This document shows, piece after piece, positions 7,664-15,456 of a stretch of 64,000 nt of DNA. The DNA is from Iamia sp. SCSIO 61187 (GTDB lineage Bacteria; Actinomycetota; Acidimicrobiia; Acidimicrobiales; Iamiaceae). The stretch is taken from contig NZ_CP050948.1 of the NCBI RefSeq assembly GCF_019443745.1, forward strand, positions 4,902,001 through 4,966,000, written 5' to 3'. The translations under genes and the position numbers were made by a program. The first letter of the stretch is position 1. Each line of letters begins with the position of its first letter. A model generated the notes under the pieces. That model was not told where the DNA came from. It saw only the letters and a program-made list of their open reading frames with translations, and ran no database searches.

Positions 7664-7669
7664 ACGCCC

Positions 7670-8617
7670 ATGATCGCCGTGTGGATGGATGAGGTCGGGG
7701 GCCCCGAGGTGCTGGTGGCGCGGGAGACGCCGGACCCGGTGCCCGGCCCCGGCGAGGTGCTGGTCGACGTGGCGGTGGCCTCGATCACCTTCGTCGAGAC
7801 CCAGGTCCGGGGCGGGCGGGGGCCGTTCCCGGCGGCTCCGCCGGTCATCCCGGGCAACGGCGTGGGCGGGGTCGTGCGATCCGTCGGCCCCGCTGGCGAC
7901 CCTGGGCTCGTCGGGCGTCGGGTCGTGACGACCACCGGCGGCTCCGGCGGCTACGCCTCGCTCGTGGCCGTCCCGGCCGACGGGCTGGTCGCGGTGCCCG
8001 ACGGCCTCGGGCTCGACGTGGCCACCGCCCTCCTGGCCGACGGGCGGACGGCGACGCTCCTGGCCCGGACCGTGGCCGCCCGACCCGGGGCGCGGGTGCT
8101 GGTCCTGGCGGCCGCCGGCGGGGTCGGGACGCTGCTGGTCCAGATGGTCGGCGCCGCCGGGGCGATCGTCGTCGGCTCGGCCGGCGGACCCGACAAGCTG
8201 GACGTCGTCCGGTCGCTGGGCGCGGCCGAGGTCGTCGACCACCGGGTGCCGGGCTGGGCGGAGGCCGTGGAGCCGGTCGCCGTCGTGCTCGACGGCGTCG
8301 GTGGCCCGGTCGGACGGGAGGCCTTCGAGCGGGTGGCCCCGGGCGGCCGGGTGCTCCGGTACGGCATGGCCAGCGGCTCGTTCACCGAGATCGGGCCCGA
8401 GGAGGCCGCCGCCCGTGCCGTCACCCTCCTCGAGACCGGACGCCCCACGCCGGCGGAGATGGGCGCGCTCACGGCGTCGGCCCTGGCCGAGGCGGCCGCC
8501 GGACGACTGCGCCCGGTCATCGGCCAGCGCTTCCCCCTGGCCCGCGCCGCCGACGCCCACCGCGCCATGGAGTCCCGCCGGACGATCGGCAAGACCCTCC
8601 TCGAGATCCGCCGCTGA
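7670..8617 (+). CDS. Zinc-independent MDR oxidoreductase (quinone-reductase-like)
   Basis: 315 residues of the medium-chain dehydrogenase/reductase family: a GroES-like N-terminal barrel (VPGPGEVLVDVAVASI; VIPGNGVGGVV) and a Rossmann domain with AAAGGVGTLLVQM (about residues 145-157). The zinc-binding Cys/His pattern of alcohol dehydrogenases is absent, which places it with NADPH:quinone reductase or enoyl-reductase-like members. The electron acceptor is not predictable. The promoter is MerR-style and the ATG is probably at the transcript's 5' end. The TGA stop (8615-8617) overlaps the left arm of an A-type palindrome. Confidence 0.9.
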   Translation: MIAVWMDEVGGPEVLVARETPDPVPGPGEVLVDVAVASITFVETQVRGGRGPFPAAPPVIPGNGVGGVVRSVGPAGDPGLVGRRVVTTTGGSGGYASLVAVPADGLVAVPDGLGLDVATALLADGRTATLLARTVAARPGARVLVLAAAGGVGTLLVQMVGAAGAIVVGSAGGPDKLDVVRSLGAAEVVDHRVPGWAEAVEPVAVVLDGVGGPVGREAFERVAPGGRVLRYGMASGSFTEIGPEEAAARAVTLLETGRPTPAEMGALTASALAEAAAGRLRPVIGQRFPLARAADAHRAMESRRTIGKTLLEIRR

Positions 8618-8664
8618 ACCTTGTCCGGAAGATCGCTCATGTGACGCGCTTCCGGACAAGGTTC
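8616..8664. repeat. A-type palindrome at the MDR gene 3' end
   Basis: Perfect 16-bp arms (8616-8631 and 8649-8664; GAACCTTGTCCGGAAG and its complement) around a 17-nt loop. The last two bases of the MDR stop codon are the first two bases of the arm. It could act as a terminator hairpin, although no T-tract follows. The second A copy is at 15401-15445. Confidence 0.9.
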
Positions 8665-8709
8665 GGTGGGCTGGGCAGGGCGGGGGCGGGCGGGCCAGAC
8701 TTCCGCACC

Positions 8710-10437
8710 ATGCCGTCGACCCGTGACGACCTGGTGGTGATCGGCGGCAACGCCGGTGGGCTCTCGACCGCGGTGGCGGCCCGACGGGCCGGTCTCGCCC
8801 GGGTGCGGGTGCTCGAGGCGGGGACGGCGATGGCCCTGCCCGGCGTCGTGGGCCAGCACGGCCTCGACGCCGCCTACGGCGAGCAGGTCACCACCATCGA
8901 CCTCGACGGCGACGACCTCGTCGTCACCACCGCCCGCCAGGCGTACCGGACCCGGGCCGTGCTCGTCGCCCAGCGCCAGCACGCCGGCGACTGGACGCCG
9001 CCGGTGCCCAGCGCGACCAACGGCCGGGTCACCGTCGACACCCTCCCCGAGCACCCGGCCGACGAGGACGTCCTGGTCGTCGGGTACACCGACCACGCCG
9101 TCGAGCTCACCGCCGCCCTGGCCGACGTGGGCGCCGGCGTGGTCCTGGCCGCCGGTGGCATGGACCCGACCCGGCTCTCACCGGTGGCCGACGGCGCCCT
9201 GCGGCGGCTGGAGCGCGAGCGCCTGGCCACCCTGCTGTACCGCTCGGTCCCGACCCAGATCGGCGAGGTCGACGGCTACCCGATGGCCTTCTTCGGCGAC
9301 CGGCGCACGCCCGACCTCCAGTTCGACCACGTGGTCTTCGCGTCGGGGCGCAGCGCCCTGGGCCCGACCGACGTCGGGCTGTCCGACGCCGCCCTGGCGT
9401 CGGGCCGCGTGTGGTTCATGGGCGAGGACGACGAGACCGGCGACCTGCCCTCGGCCCCCAGCTGGCGCGTCGCCGGCGACCTGCTCGGCGCCCTCTTCCC
9501 CGAGGTCGACCAGCCCGAGCCCCCGTCGCCGCTGGCCCGCCGGGGCAAGCACGCCGGCGTCATCGACGAGCTCCGGGCCGAGCACTACAACGCGACCATC
9601 ACCCACTTCGAGCCGACCCACTCCGACCTGTGGGTGCTGCGGGTGAAGCCCGACCACGGGTCGGTGTCGCACCTCCCCGGGCAGTACGCCTCGCTCGGGC
9701 TCGGCTTCTGGGAGGAGCGCATCGACGACGCCGTCGACCCCGGCCTCGACAGCCGCTGGGACAAGATGGTCCGCCGGTCGTACTCGATCTCCCACCCGAT
9801 CTTCGACGAGCACGGCTACCTGGCGGGCGACGCCGACGAGCTCGAGTTCTACATCGTGCTCGTCCCGCCGACCGACGGGAACGTCCCCGGCCTCACGCCC
9901 CGCCTGGCCCTCAAGCGCCCCGGCGACCGGATCTACCTCGGCCCCAAGGTGGCCGGGCGCTACACGCTCGCCCCGGTGGTCGACCCGGCCTCGACGGCGA
10001 TCTTCCTCTCGACCGGCACCGGCGAGGCGCCCCACAACGCCATGGTCACCGAGCTGCTGCGCAAGGGCCACCACGGCCCGATCGTGTCGGCCGTGTCGGT
10101 GCGGCAGTGGGCCGACCTCGGCTACCGCGCCCAGCACGACGAGCTGGCCCGCCGGTACCCCAACTACCGCTACATCCCGCTGCCGACCCGCGAGCCCGAC
10201 GTCCCCAAGCGCTACATCCAGGACCTGGTCCGCGACGGCGACCTGGGCGAGCTCGACCCGAGCGCGACCCACGTCTTCCTGTGCGGCAACCCGGCCATGA
10301 TCGGCCTGCCCGAGGAGGTCGACGGCGCCGAGCGCTTCCCGGAGGTCACCGGCGTCGTCGAGCTCCTGACCGAGAGGGGCTTCACCCTCGACAAGCGCAC
10401 CCAGCGGGGCACGATCCACTTCGAGGAGTACTGGTAG
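8710..10437 (+). CDS. Two-domain flavoprotein: disulfide-reductase-like FAD domain fused to ferredoxin-NADP reductase
   Basis: 575 residues from ATG 8710. An upstream in-frame GTG (8641) lies inside the A palindrome and is rejected. Residues about 8-290 look like a pyridine-nucleotide-disulfide/thioredoxin-reductase-type FAD domain (LVVIGGNAGGLSTAVAARRA; a second nucleotide region DEDVLVVGYTDHAVEL), but no redox-active CxxC is seen. Residues about 310-575 are an FNR module: RRSYSIS (about 355, flavin binding), STGTGEAPHNAM (about 433-444, NADP site) and an aromatic C-terminal Trp as in bacterial ferredoxin-NADP reductases. It may pass electrons from NADPH to a ferredoxin or P450 partner. The N-terminal domain could be regulatory or a second flavin site. 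Confidence 0.82.
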   Translation: MPSTRDDLVVIGGNAGGLSTAVAARRAGLARVRVLEAGTAMALPGVVGQHGLDAAYGEQVTTIDLDGDDLVVTTARQAYRTRAVLVAQRQHAGDWTPPVPSATNGRVTVDTLPEHPADEDVLVVGYTDHAVELTAALADVGAGVVLAAGGMDPTRLSPVADGALRRLERERLATLLYRSVPTQIGEVDGYPMAFFGDRRTPDLQFDHVVFASGRSALGPTDVGLSDAALASGRVWFMGEDDETGDLPSAPSWRVAGDLLGALFPEVDQPEPPSPLARRGKHAGVIDELRAEHYNATITHFEPTHSDLWVLRVKPDHGSVSHLPGQYASLGLGFWEERIDDAVDPGLDSRWDKMVRRSYSISHPIFDEHGYLAGDADELEFYIVLVPPTDGNVPGLTPRLALKRPGDRIYLGPKVAGRYTLAPVVDPASTAIFLSTGTGEAPHNAMVTELLRKGHHGPIVSAVSVRQWADLGYRAQHDELARRYPNYRYIPLPTREPDVPKRYIQDLVRDGDLGELDPSATHVFLCGNPAMIGLPEEVDGAERFPEVTGVVELLTERGFTLDKRTQRGTIHFEEYW

Positions 10438-10706
10438 GAGGATCCCACGGTTCGTGCCTCAGGTGGGTCAGCGGATGGGTCCGCTCCTCGTCGGGCCCCT
10501 GGTACCGCGGTGGGGTGCGAGGCGGTGGAGTGGCGTCGGCTCGGGGGGCCGGCGCTGTGCGGCCTCCTGCGGCCCGACCTGCCGTTTCGGGCACTGGCGA
10601 CCACAACCGATCTGCGGGGCTCACAGCGGCACACAGAGGCCGAGGAACTCCATGATTTCCTGGGTTTCCGTGGTTCGATTCCCGTCTGTCGGGTATCACT
10701 GGGGTC
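10438..10706. other. Intergenic region without recognised gene
   Basis: 269 bp between the fusion reductase and the HNH gene. No frame has a domain or a good start. A GGTTCGATTCCC stretch at about 10671-10683 resembles a tRNA T-loop, but neither a T-stem nor an acceptor stem can be paired. A CACGGTTCGTGCC segment near 10446 may be a decayed half of a D palindrome. The promoter of the HNH gene should lie near the 3' end. Confidence 0.5.
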
Positions 10707-11885
10707 ATGTTCGAGGCGCTCGCCACCACCATCTCCGACCTGGACATCCCGGTCGATGGCGACGCCCTCGACGAGGCGCTGTTCCTGCGTGATCGCCTCG
10801 ACGCCAAGCTCTGCGAGGCCGTCTGCCGGTTCGATGACACCAACGAGTGGGACACCGCCGAGGGCTGCGCCTCGATGACCGCCTGGCTCCGCATCAAGGG
10901 GCGGATGACCAACAGCGACGCCCAACGGATGGCCACCACCGCCCGCCGTCTCCGCCACCTCCCGGTGCTGCGCGCTGCCTGGGTGTCGGGTGAGGTGTCG
11001 GGTGGTCACGTCGCGGCGGTGGTGGCCAACCTCAACGACCGCACCGCCCCGCTGTTCCAGGCCGGCGAGGACGACCTCGTCCCCATGCTGGGCGGCCTGG
11101 ACGTGGCCGGGGCGGTGGTGGCCATGAAGTCCTGGGCTGCCCACGCCAAGGAGACCCTCGACGACGGCCACGAGGGTGAGCCCGACCCGGACCGCTCCGC
11201 GCACCTGTCGCCGACGCTGTCGGGTGGGCGGTTGGACGCGAACCTCGAGCCCGAGGCCTTCCACGCCGCCCAGGCCGCCCTCCGGTTGGCCATGGGCAAC
11301 AAGACAGACGGCGACGAGCGGACACCCGCCCAACGCCGCCACGACGCCCTGGCCGAGATCTTCAACCACTTCCTCGACCACCAGTCCGACCACAAGGGCG
11401 GGAGGCACCGCCCGCACGTGAACATCACGGTCCCGCTGGAGTCGTTGCTCGGGGGTAAGGGGCAGGGGTGCTTCGACGACGGGACCCCGATCACCGCGCA
11501 GGCCGCCCGGCGGTTGGCGTGTGATGCGAACGTCCACCGGGTCATCACCCGCGCTGATGGCACCGTCCTCGACTACGGGCGCTCCACGCGGACGATCCCG
11601 GCGCCGTTGTTCCAGGCGCTGTGCATCCGCGACAAGGGGTGCCGGTTCCCGGGCTGTGACCGGCCCGCGCATCGCACCGACGGCCACCACGTCGCCGAGT
11701 GGATCGCCCACCGAGGACCGACGAACCTGCGGAACCTGGTGCTGTTGTGCCGGTACCACCACGGCGTCGTCCACCGCCCCGGCTGGGCCATCGAGCTCCG
11801 ACCCGACGCCACCGTCATCATCACCACCCCCGACGGACGCAAGCGACGATCCCAGCCCGTCGACCGACGGGCCCTCGCCGCCTGA
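10707..11885 (+). CDS. DUF222 / 13E12-repeat-family HNH endonuclease-like protein
   Basis: 392 residues. The N-terminal DUF222 helical domain (about 1-230; TAEGCASMTAWLRIKGRM, then VSGEVSGGHVAAVV) is followed by an HNH module near 315-365: FPGCDRPAHRTDGHHVAEW, NLRNLVLLCRYHHGVVH, with the paired Cys zinc ligands and HH...N...H pattern intact. This family is highly multiplied in actinobacterial genomes, including the mycobacterial 13E12 repeats. Its members are presumed nucleases, but their role is unsettled. A strong hairpin and D repeats follow the stop. The base composition is a little lower in G+C than that of its neighbours. Confidence 0.9.
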   Translation: MFEALATTISDLDIPVDGDALDEALFLRDRLDAKLCEAVCRFDDTNEWDTAEGCASMTAWLRIKGRMTNSDAQRMATTARRLRHLPVLRAAWVSGEVSGGHVAAVVANLNDRTAPLFQAGEDDLVPMLGGLDVAGAVVAMKSWAAHAKETLDDGHEGEPDPDRSAHLSPTLSGGRLDANLEPEAFHAAQAALRLAMGNKTDGDERTPAQRRHDALAEIFNHFLDHQSDHKGGRHRPHVNITVPLESLLGGKGQGCFDDGTPITAQAARRLACDANVHRVITRADGTVLDYGRSTRTIPAPLFQALCIRDKGCRFPGCDRPAHRTDGHHVAEWIAHRGPTNLRNLVLLCRYHHGVVHRPGWAIELRPDATVIITTPDGRKRRSQPVDRRALAA

Positions 11886-11899
11886 CACGCCGACCACCC

Positions 11900-11927
11900 G
11901 GTGAGCCCGCAACCGTGCGGGCTCACC
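11900..11927 (+). terminator. Hairpin after the HNH gene
   Basis: Perfect 12-bp stem (GGTGAGCCCGCA 11900-11911; TGCGGGCTCACC 11916-11927) with an ACCG loop, 14 nt after the HNH stop. No U-tract follows, as is usual in actinobacteria. It lies between convergent genes and could work in both directions. Confidence 0.7.
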
Positions 11928-11951
11928 ACCGCGCCCCACGGCGGGTCGAGC

Positions 11952-12008
11952 CACGGAAGGTGCCAGGCACCTTCCGTGGAGGACGGTTCGTGCCTGGCGC
12001 CTGCCGTC
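11952..12008. repeat. D-type palindrome plus degenerate second copy
   Basis: The unit at 11952-11978 is a perfect 27-bp palindrome (CACGGAAGGTGCC, A, GGCACCTTCCGTG). At 11982-12008 a 27-bp segment (GACGGTTCGTGCC...CTGCCGTC) aligns with a D unit in reverse orientation with several changes, so this is a decayed tandem pair. It ends 3 nt before the selO stop codon. Confidence 0.8.
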
Positions 12009-12011
12009 GGG

Positions 12012-13481
12012 TCAGGTGCCGCAGAAGGTGCGGTAGGGGCGGCCGCCGGTCGGGCCCGGCTCGGTGTAGCGCTCGAGGCCAGGGCGCGCGGTGAAGGGCT
12101 GGGCCAGCACGTCGAGCAGGGCGTGGAACGGGGCCTCGTCGCCGTCGGTGGCGGCGGCCAGCGCCTCCTCGACCAGGTGGTTGCGCGGGATGTAGACGGG
12201 GTTCACCCGGTCCATGGCGTCGGCGGCGACGGCGGGGGCGTCGACCCGGGCCCGCCAGCGGGCCAGCCAGGCGTCGGCGGCGGCGATGTCGACGGCCAGG
12301 CCCCGGGCCGCGTCGGCCTCGCCCCGCAGGTCGCGGGCCAGGGCCCGGAACCACGTGGTCCAGTCGATCGCCTGGGCCTGGAGCAGGGCGAGCAGGTCGG
12401 CGACGAGGTCGTCGTCGCCGGGGCGCGCCTCGCCGAGCCCCAGCTTGGCCCGCATGCCCTCGTCCCACCGCTGCTGGTAGCGGGCGGCGAAGCCGTCGAG
12501 GACCGTGGTGGCCTGGGCGACGGCGGTGTCGACGTCGGGGTCGAGCAGCGGGAGGAGAGCCTCGGCCAGGCGGGCCAGGTCCCACTGGGCGATGCCGGGC
12601 TGGTTGCCGTAGGAGTACCGGCCCCCGTGGTCGATCGAGCTGAACACGGTCGCCGGGTCGTAGGCGTCCATGAAGGCGCACGGCCCGTAGTCGATGGTCT
12701 CGCCCGAGATCGTCATGTTGTCGGTGTTCATCACGCCGTGGATGAACCCGACGTGCATCCAGCGGGCGATGAGGTCGGCCTGGACGTCGGCGACACCCTG
12801 GAGCAGGGCGAGGGCGGGCTGGTCGGCGGCCGCCGCCTCGGGGTGGTGGCGGGCGATGGCGTGGTCGGCGAGCCGGCGCAGCAGGGTCGGGTCCGAGTGG
12901 GCCGAGGCGTACTGGAACGTGCCGACCCGAAGGTGGCTGGCGGCGACGCGGGCGAGCACGGCGCCGGGCAGGAGGGTGTCGCGGGCGATGTGCTCGCCGG
13001 TGGCGACCACGGCCAGCGAGCGGGTGGTGGGGACGCCGAGGGCGTGCATGGCCTCGGCGATGACGTACTCGCGGAGCATGGGTCCGAGGGCGGCCTTGCC
13101 GTCGCCGCCGCGGGCGAAGGGTGTGCGCCCCGAGCCCTTGAGGTGGATGTCGCGCCGGCGCCCCTGGTCGTCGTGGACCTCGCCGAGGAGGAGGGCCCGC
13201 CCGTCGCCGAGGCGGGGCGAGTAGCCGCCGAACTGGTGGCCGGCGTAGGCCTGGGCGACGGGCTCGGCCCCCTCGGGGGCGACGCTCCCGGCCAGGACGG
13301 CGAGCCCGCCGGGCTGGCGCAGGAGGGCGGGGTCGACGCCCAGCTCAGCGGCGAGGCCCTCGTTGAGCACCACCAGCCGGGGGTCCGGGGCGACGGCGCC
13401 CTGCCAGGCGACGTACAGGCCCTCGAGGTCGCGGACGTAGGTGTTGTCGAAGGCGAACAGGGGCGGGGCGGCGACCGTCAC
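12012..13481 (-). CDS. selO: SelO/YdiU-family protein adenylyltransferase
   Basis: 489 residues. SelO is a pseudokinase-fold enzyme that moves AMP from ATP to Ser/Thr/Tyr of target proteins and is linked to redox stress. Hallmarks: [23 protein letters not shown] (about 79-101), [20 protein letters not shown] (about 112-132), [35 protein letters not shown] with the catalytic-loop Asn and Asp, and [10 protein letters not shown] with the metal-binding Asp. The C-terminus ends FCGT, with Cys where animal SelO has selenocysteine nearby. GTG 13481 lies 4 nt after the upstream gene, so it is the last gene of the Rrf2 operon; an internal TAGCGT 6 nt before the start may add a second promoter. Confidence 0.93.
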   Translation of the reverse strand: MTVAAPPLFAFDNTYVRDLEGLYVAWQGAVAPDPRLVVLNEGLAAELGVDPALLRQPGGLAVLAGSVAPEGAEPVAQAYAGHQFGGYSPRLGDGRALLLGEVHDDQGRRRDIHLKGSGRTPFARGGDGKAALGPMLREYVIAEAMHALGVPTTRSLAVVATGEHIARDTLLPGAVLARVAASHLRVGTFQYASAHSDPTLLRRLADHAIARHHPEAAAADQPALALLQGVADVQADLIARWMHVGFIHGVMNTDNMTISGETIDYGPCAFMDAYDPATVFSSIDHGGRYSYGNQPGIAQWDLARLAEALLPLLDPDVDTAVAQATTVLDGFAARYQQRWDEGMRAKLGLGEARPGDDDLVADLLALLQAQAIDWTTWFRALARDLRGEADAARGLAVDIAAADAWLARWRARVDAPAVAADAMDRVNPVYIPRNHLVEEALAAATDGDEAPFHALLDVLAQPFTARPGLERYTEPGPTGGRPYRTFCGT

Positions 13482-13485
13482 CGGG

Positions 13486-13938
13486 TCACGCTACCGACGG
13501 ACCAACCCCGGTTCGTCCCTCGGGGTGAGCCGGCTCGACGACCGGAGCCGGGGCGGCCAGGGCCAGGAGGCCGGCGAGGGCGGCGGCGGTGAGGGCGACG
13601 AGGAGGCCCACCACGTCGGTGGTGTCGAAGGGGTCGAGGTGCAGGGAGTGGTAGAGGAGGTGGGGACCGCCGAAGAGCAGCGCCGCCCCGCCGGCGGCCC
13701 GGGCCACGAGGACCGACCCGGTCACCAGGGCGAACCCGGCGACGAAGGCGAGACCGAGGTTGAGCCCGCCCACGTCGCGGACCAGGTGCTCGTTGAAGGG
13801 GCCGTCGACGGCGACCCAGACCCGCCCGGCGCCGGGGAAGTCGTCGTAGAACGACCGGGGGAAGACCTGGGCCCACAGCCCGACCACCAGGGAGCCGGCG
13901 AGGATCACGACCAGGGCGACGCGGCGCAGCAGGGTCAT
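13486..13938 (-). CDS. Four-TM membrane protein of the selO operon
   Basis: 150 residues from ATG 13938, whose ATGA overlaps the stop of the epimerase-like gene. Hydrophobic segments lie at about 6-25, 60-80, 83-98 and 112-132. Between the first two is a polar loop [11 protein letters not shown]...[13 protein letters not shown], typical of a family of actinobacterial four-helix proteins without known function. The C-terminal about 20 residues are polar. It sits between a redox-type regulator, an NAD(P)-binding protein and selO, so a role in the same stress response is likely, but only from context. Confidence 0.8.
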   Translation of the reverse strand: MTLLRRVALVVILAGSLVVGLWAQVFPRSFYDDFPGAGRVWVAVDGPFNEHLVRDVGGLNLGLAFVAGFALVTGSVLVARAAGGAALLFGGPHLLYHSLHLDPFDTTDVVGLLVALTAAALAGLLALAAPAPVVEPAHPEGRTGVGPSVA

Positions 13939-14852
13939 GCCGCCACCTCCCCCGTCGGCCACGAGGTCCGGATCGACGGGTGCGCCGGCGTCCACCCGGT
14001 CGCCTCGGTGAAGCGGGCGTGGCTGACGCGCTGCGAGCGCATGATCGCCTTGGCCGACGGCGGGCTCGCCTTCCAGAGCCACGCCGGGGCCGTCAGCGGT
14101 GGCTTCACGCCGAGGGCCGCGGCGGCGGCCCGTCCCGCCTCGCGGCGGGTGAGGGGCTCGTCGTCGACGACGTTGTAGACGCCGGCCGGGGCCGTCATCG
14201 CGGCGGCCACCGCGGTGGCGGCGTCGTCGCCGTGGATCACCGAGACGAAGGCGTCGGGGTCACCCCAGAACGGGTTGAGCCGGCGGCGGAGGGCGGCGTT
14301 CATCGGGCCGGTGTGGCTGTCGCCGGGGGCGTAGAACTGCGCGAACCGCAGGGCGACGCCGACGCCACCGTCGGCCGAGGCGGTGAACCGCGCCGTCTGC
14401 CGCTCGGCGGCCCCTGCCGGCGCGTAGCCCCAGAAGTCGTGATCGACGGGGTTGTCCTCGTCGATCCAGCGATCGCCGGCGTCGAGGTACGGGAAGCAGA
14501 TGGACTCCTGGACGTAGCGGGACGCCCCGGCGGCGAGGGCGGCATCGACCAGGTTGCGGGACGCCTCCGAGCGCAGGCGTCCGTGCATGGCCCAGGCCTT
14601 CTTGCGCGCCGAGCGGGCCAACGGCGGGACGGACGTCGCCAGGTTGACGACGACCTCGTGGCCGGTCAGCGCACCCGCCACCGCGGCGGGGTCGAACAGG
14701 TCGACGGTGACGGGCGTGCCGCCGAGCCGCTCCACCAGCGCGGCCTTCTCGTCGGATCGGGCGACGGCGGTGACGTCGTGGCCGGCGGCCACCAGCGCCG
14801 GCAGGGCACGGGTGCCGACGACGCCCGTCCCTCCGGCCAGGAACACCTTCAT
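13935..14852 (-). CDS. NAD(P)-binding epimerase-like protein
   Basis: 305 residues, atypical/extended SDR of the NAD(P)H-binding epimerase group: MKVFLAGGTGVVGTRALPAL with the GxxGxxG loop at residues 7-13, VVNLATSVPP, and VQESICFPY in place of the usual YxxxK site. The catalytic YxxxK is not obvious, so it may bind nucleotide without classic epimerase chemistry. Both ends overlap neighbours by ATGA (14849-14852 and 13935-13938), showing tight translational coupling with the Rrf2 regulator and the membrane protein. Confidence 0.86.
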   Translation of the reverse strand: MKVFLAGGTGVVGTRALPALVAAGHDVTAVARSDEKAALVERLGGTPVTVDLFDPAAVAGALTGHEVVVNLATSVPPLARSARKKAWAMHGRLRSEASRNLVDAALAAGASRYVQESICFPYLDAGDRWIDEDNPVDHDFWGYAPAGAAERQTARFTASADGGVGVALRFAQFYAPGDSHTGPMNAALRRRLNPFWGDPDAFVSVIHGDDAATAVAAAMTAPAGVYNVVDDEPLTRREAGRAAAAALGVKPPLTAPAWLWKASPPSAKAIMRSQRVSHARFTEATGWTPAHPSIRTSWPTGEVAA

Positions 14853-15358
14853 GATGGGGACCTCCTCCTGATCTGGACCTCGTTGATCCACTCCGCCCCC
14901 TTGACGAGCACGTCGCGGGGCACGGTCTCGACGACCTCGGTGAAGAGGTCGGCGACGGTGGTGGCGCGCAGCGACGCGCGCCAGGCGTCCTCGGCCCGCC
15001 ACATGGCCCGGGCGATGCCGCACGCCCTCCGGTAGGCCGCCGGGTCGGCGCTGACGGCCGGGCCCCGCTGACGGATCTCCGAGCACCGGAAGGCGGCGCC
15101 GTCGCCGTCGACGGCCAGGACGATGTCGAGCAGGGTGATGTCGGCGGCCGGGCGGGCGAGCCGGTAGCCGCCCCGGGGGCCGGAGACCGACGCCACGACA
15201 CCGGCGGCGGCGAGGGCCTGCAGGTGCTTGGCCAGGTAGGCCGGCGGCACCTCGTGGTACTCGGCCAGCTTGGCCGCCGGCAGGGCCTGGCCCTCGCCCA
15301 GGGCGGCGAGCACGGTGCAGCAGTGCACCGCCCACTCGACCCCGTCGCTCATCCTCAT
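14849..15358 (-). CDS. Rrf2-family transcriptional regulator
   Basis: 169 residues. The winged helix-turn-helix is Rrf2-like: YHEVPPAYLAKHLQALAAAGVV (about 32-53) and SGPRGGYRLARPAADITLLDIV, the family signature. Cys residues in HCCT (about 12-13), FRCSEI and RRACGI could bind an Fe-S cluster or act as a thiol switch as in IscR/NsrR/CymR relatives; spacing fits none of these exactly. ATG 15358 is 7 nt after TATCAT, so the mRNA is probably leaderless. A perfect palindrome covers this promoter, pointing to autoregulation. It heads the operon with the epimerase-like, membrane and selO genes. Confidence 0.9.
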   Translation of the reverse strand: MRMSDGVEWAVHCCTVLAALGEGQALPAAKLAEYHEVPPAYLAKHLQALAAAGVVASVSGPRGGYRLARPAADITLLDIVLAVDGDGAAFRCSEIRQRGPAVSADPAAYRRACGIARAMWRAEDAWRASLRATTVADLFTEVVETVPRDVLVKGAEWINEVQIRRRSPS

Positions 15359-15383
15359 ATCTCGGATGATAGTTGTCCGAGAT
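15359..15383. promoter_or_regulatory. Palindromic operator at the Rrf2 promoter
   Basis: ATCTCGGA (15359-15366), 9 nt, TCCGAGAT (15376-15383): a perfect inverted repeat starting one base upstream of the Rrf2 start codon and spanning its -10 (TATCAT, 15371-15366 on the minus strand). Dimeric Rrf2 proteins bind such dyads, so this is the likely autoregulatory site of the operon. Confidence 0.7.
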
Positions 15384-15400
15384 GTGACGGTCCACCGCAT

Positions 15401-15445
15401 CCTTTGTCCGGAACCCGGCCCCAGAGGGGGACTTCCGGACAAGGT
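15401..15445. repeat. A-type palindrome, second copy
   Basis: TTGTCCGGAA (15404-15413) and TTCCGGACAA (15433-15442) form the same arm core as at 8621-8659 and span the same 39 bp. The outer bases carry one mismatch. The loop differs. It lies just downstream of the MFS gene and upstream of the Rrf2 operon. Confidence 0.8.
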
Positions 15446-15456
15446 TCGTCGGGGTG

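Noticed and set aside
8641-8709. Upstream GTG start of the fusion reductase
   Set aside because: It lies in the A palindrome; the FAD domain begins naturally at ATG 8710.
10669-10690. tRNA-like T-loop (GGTTCGATTCCC)
   Set aside because: No T-stem pairing and no acceptor or anticodon stem around it.
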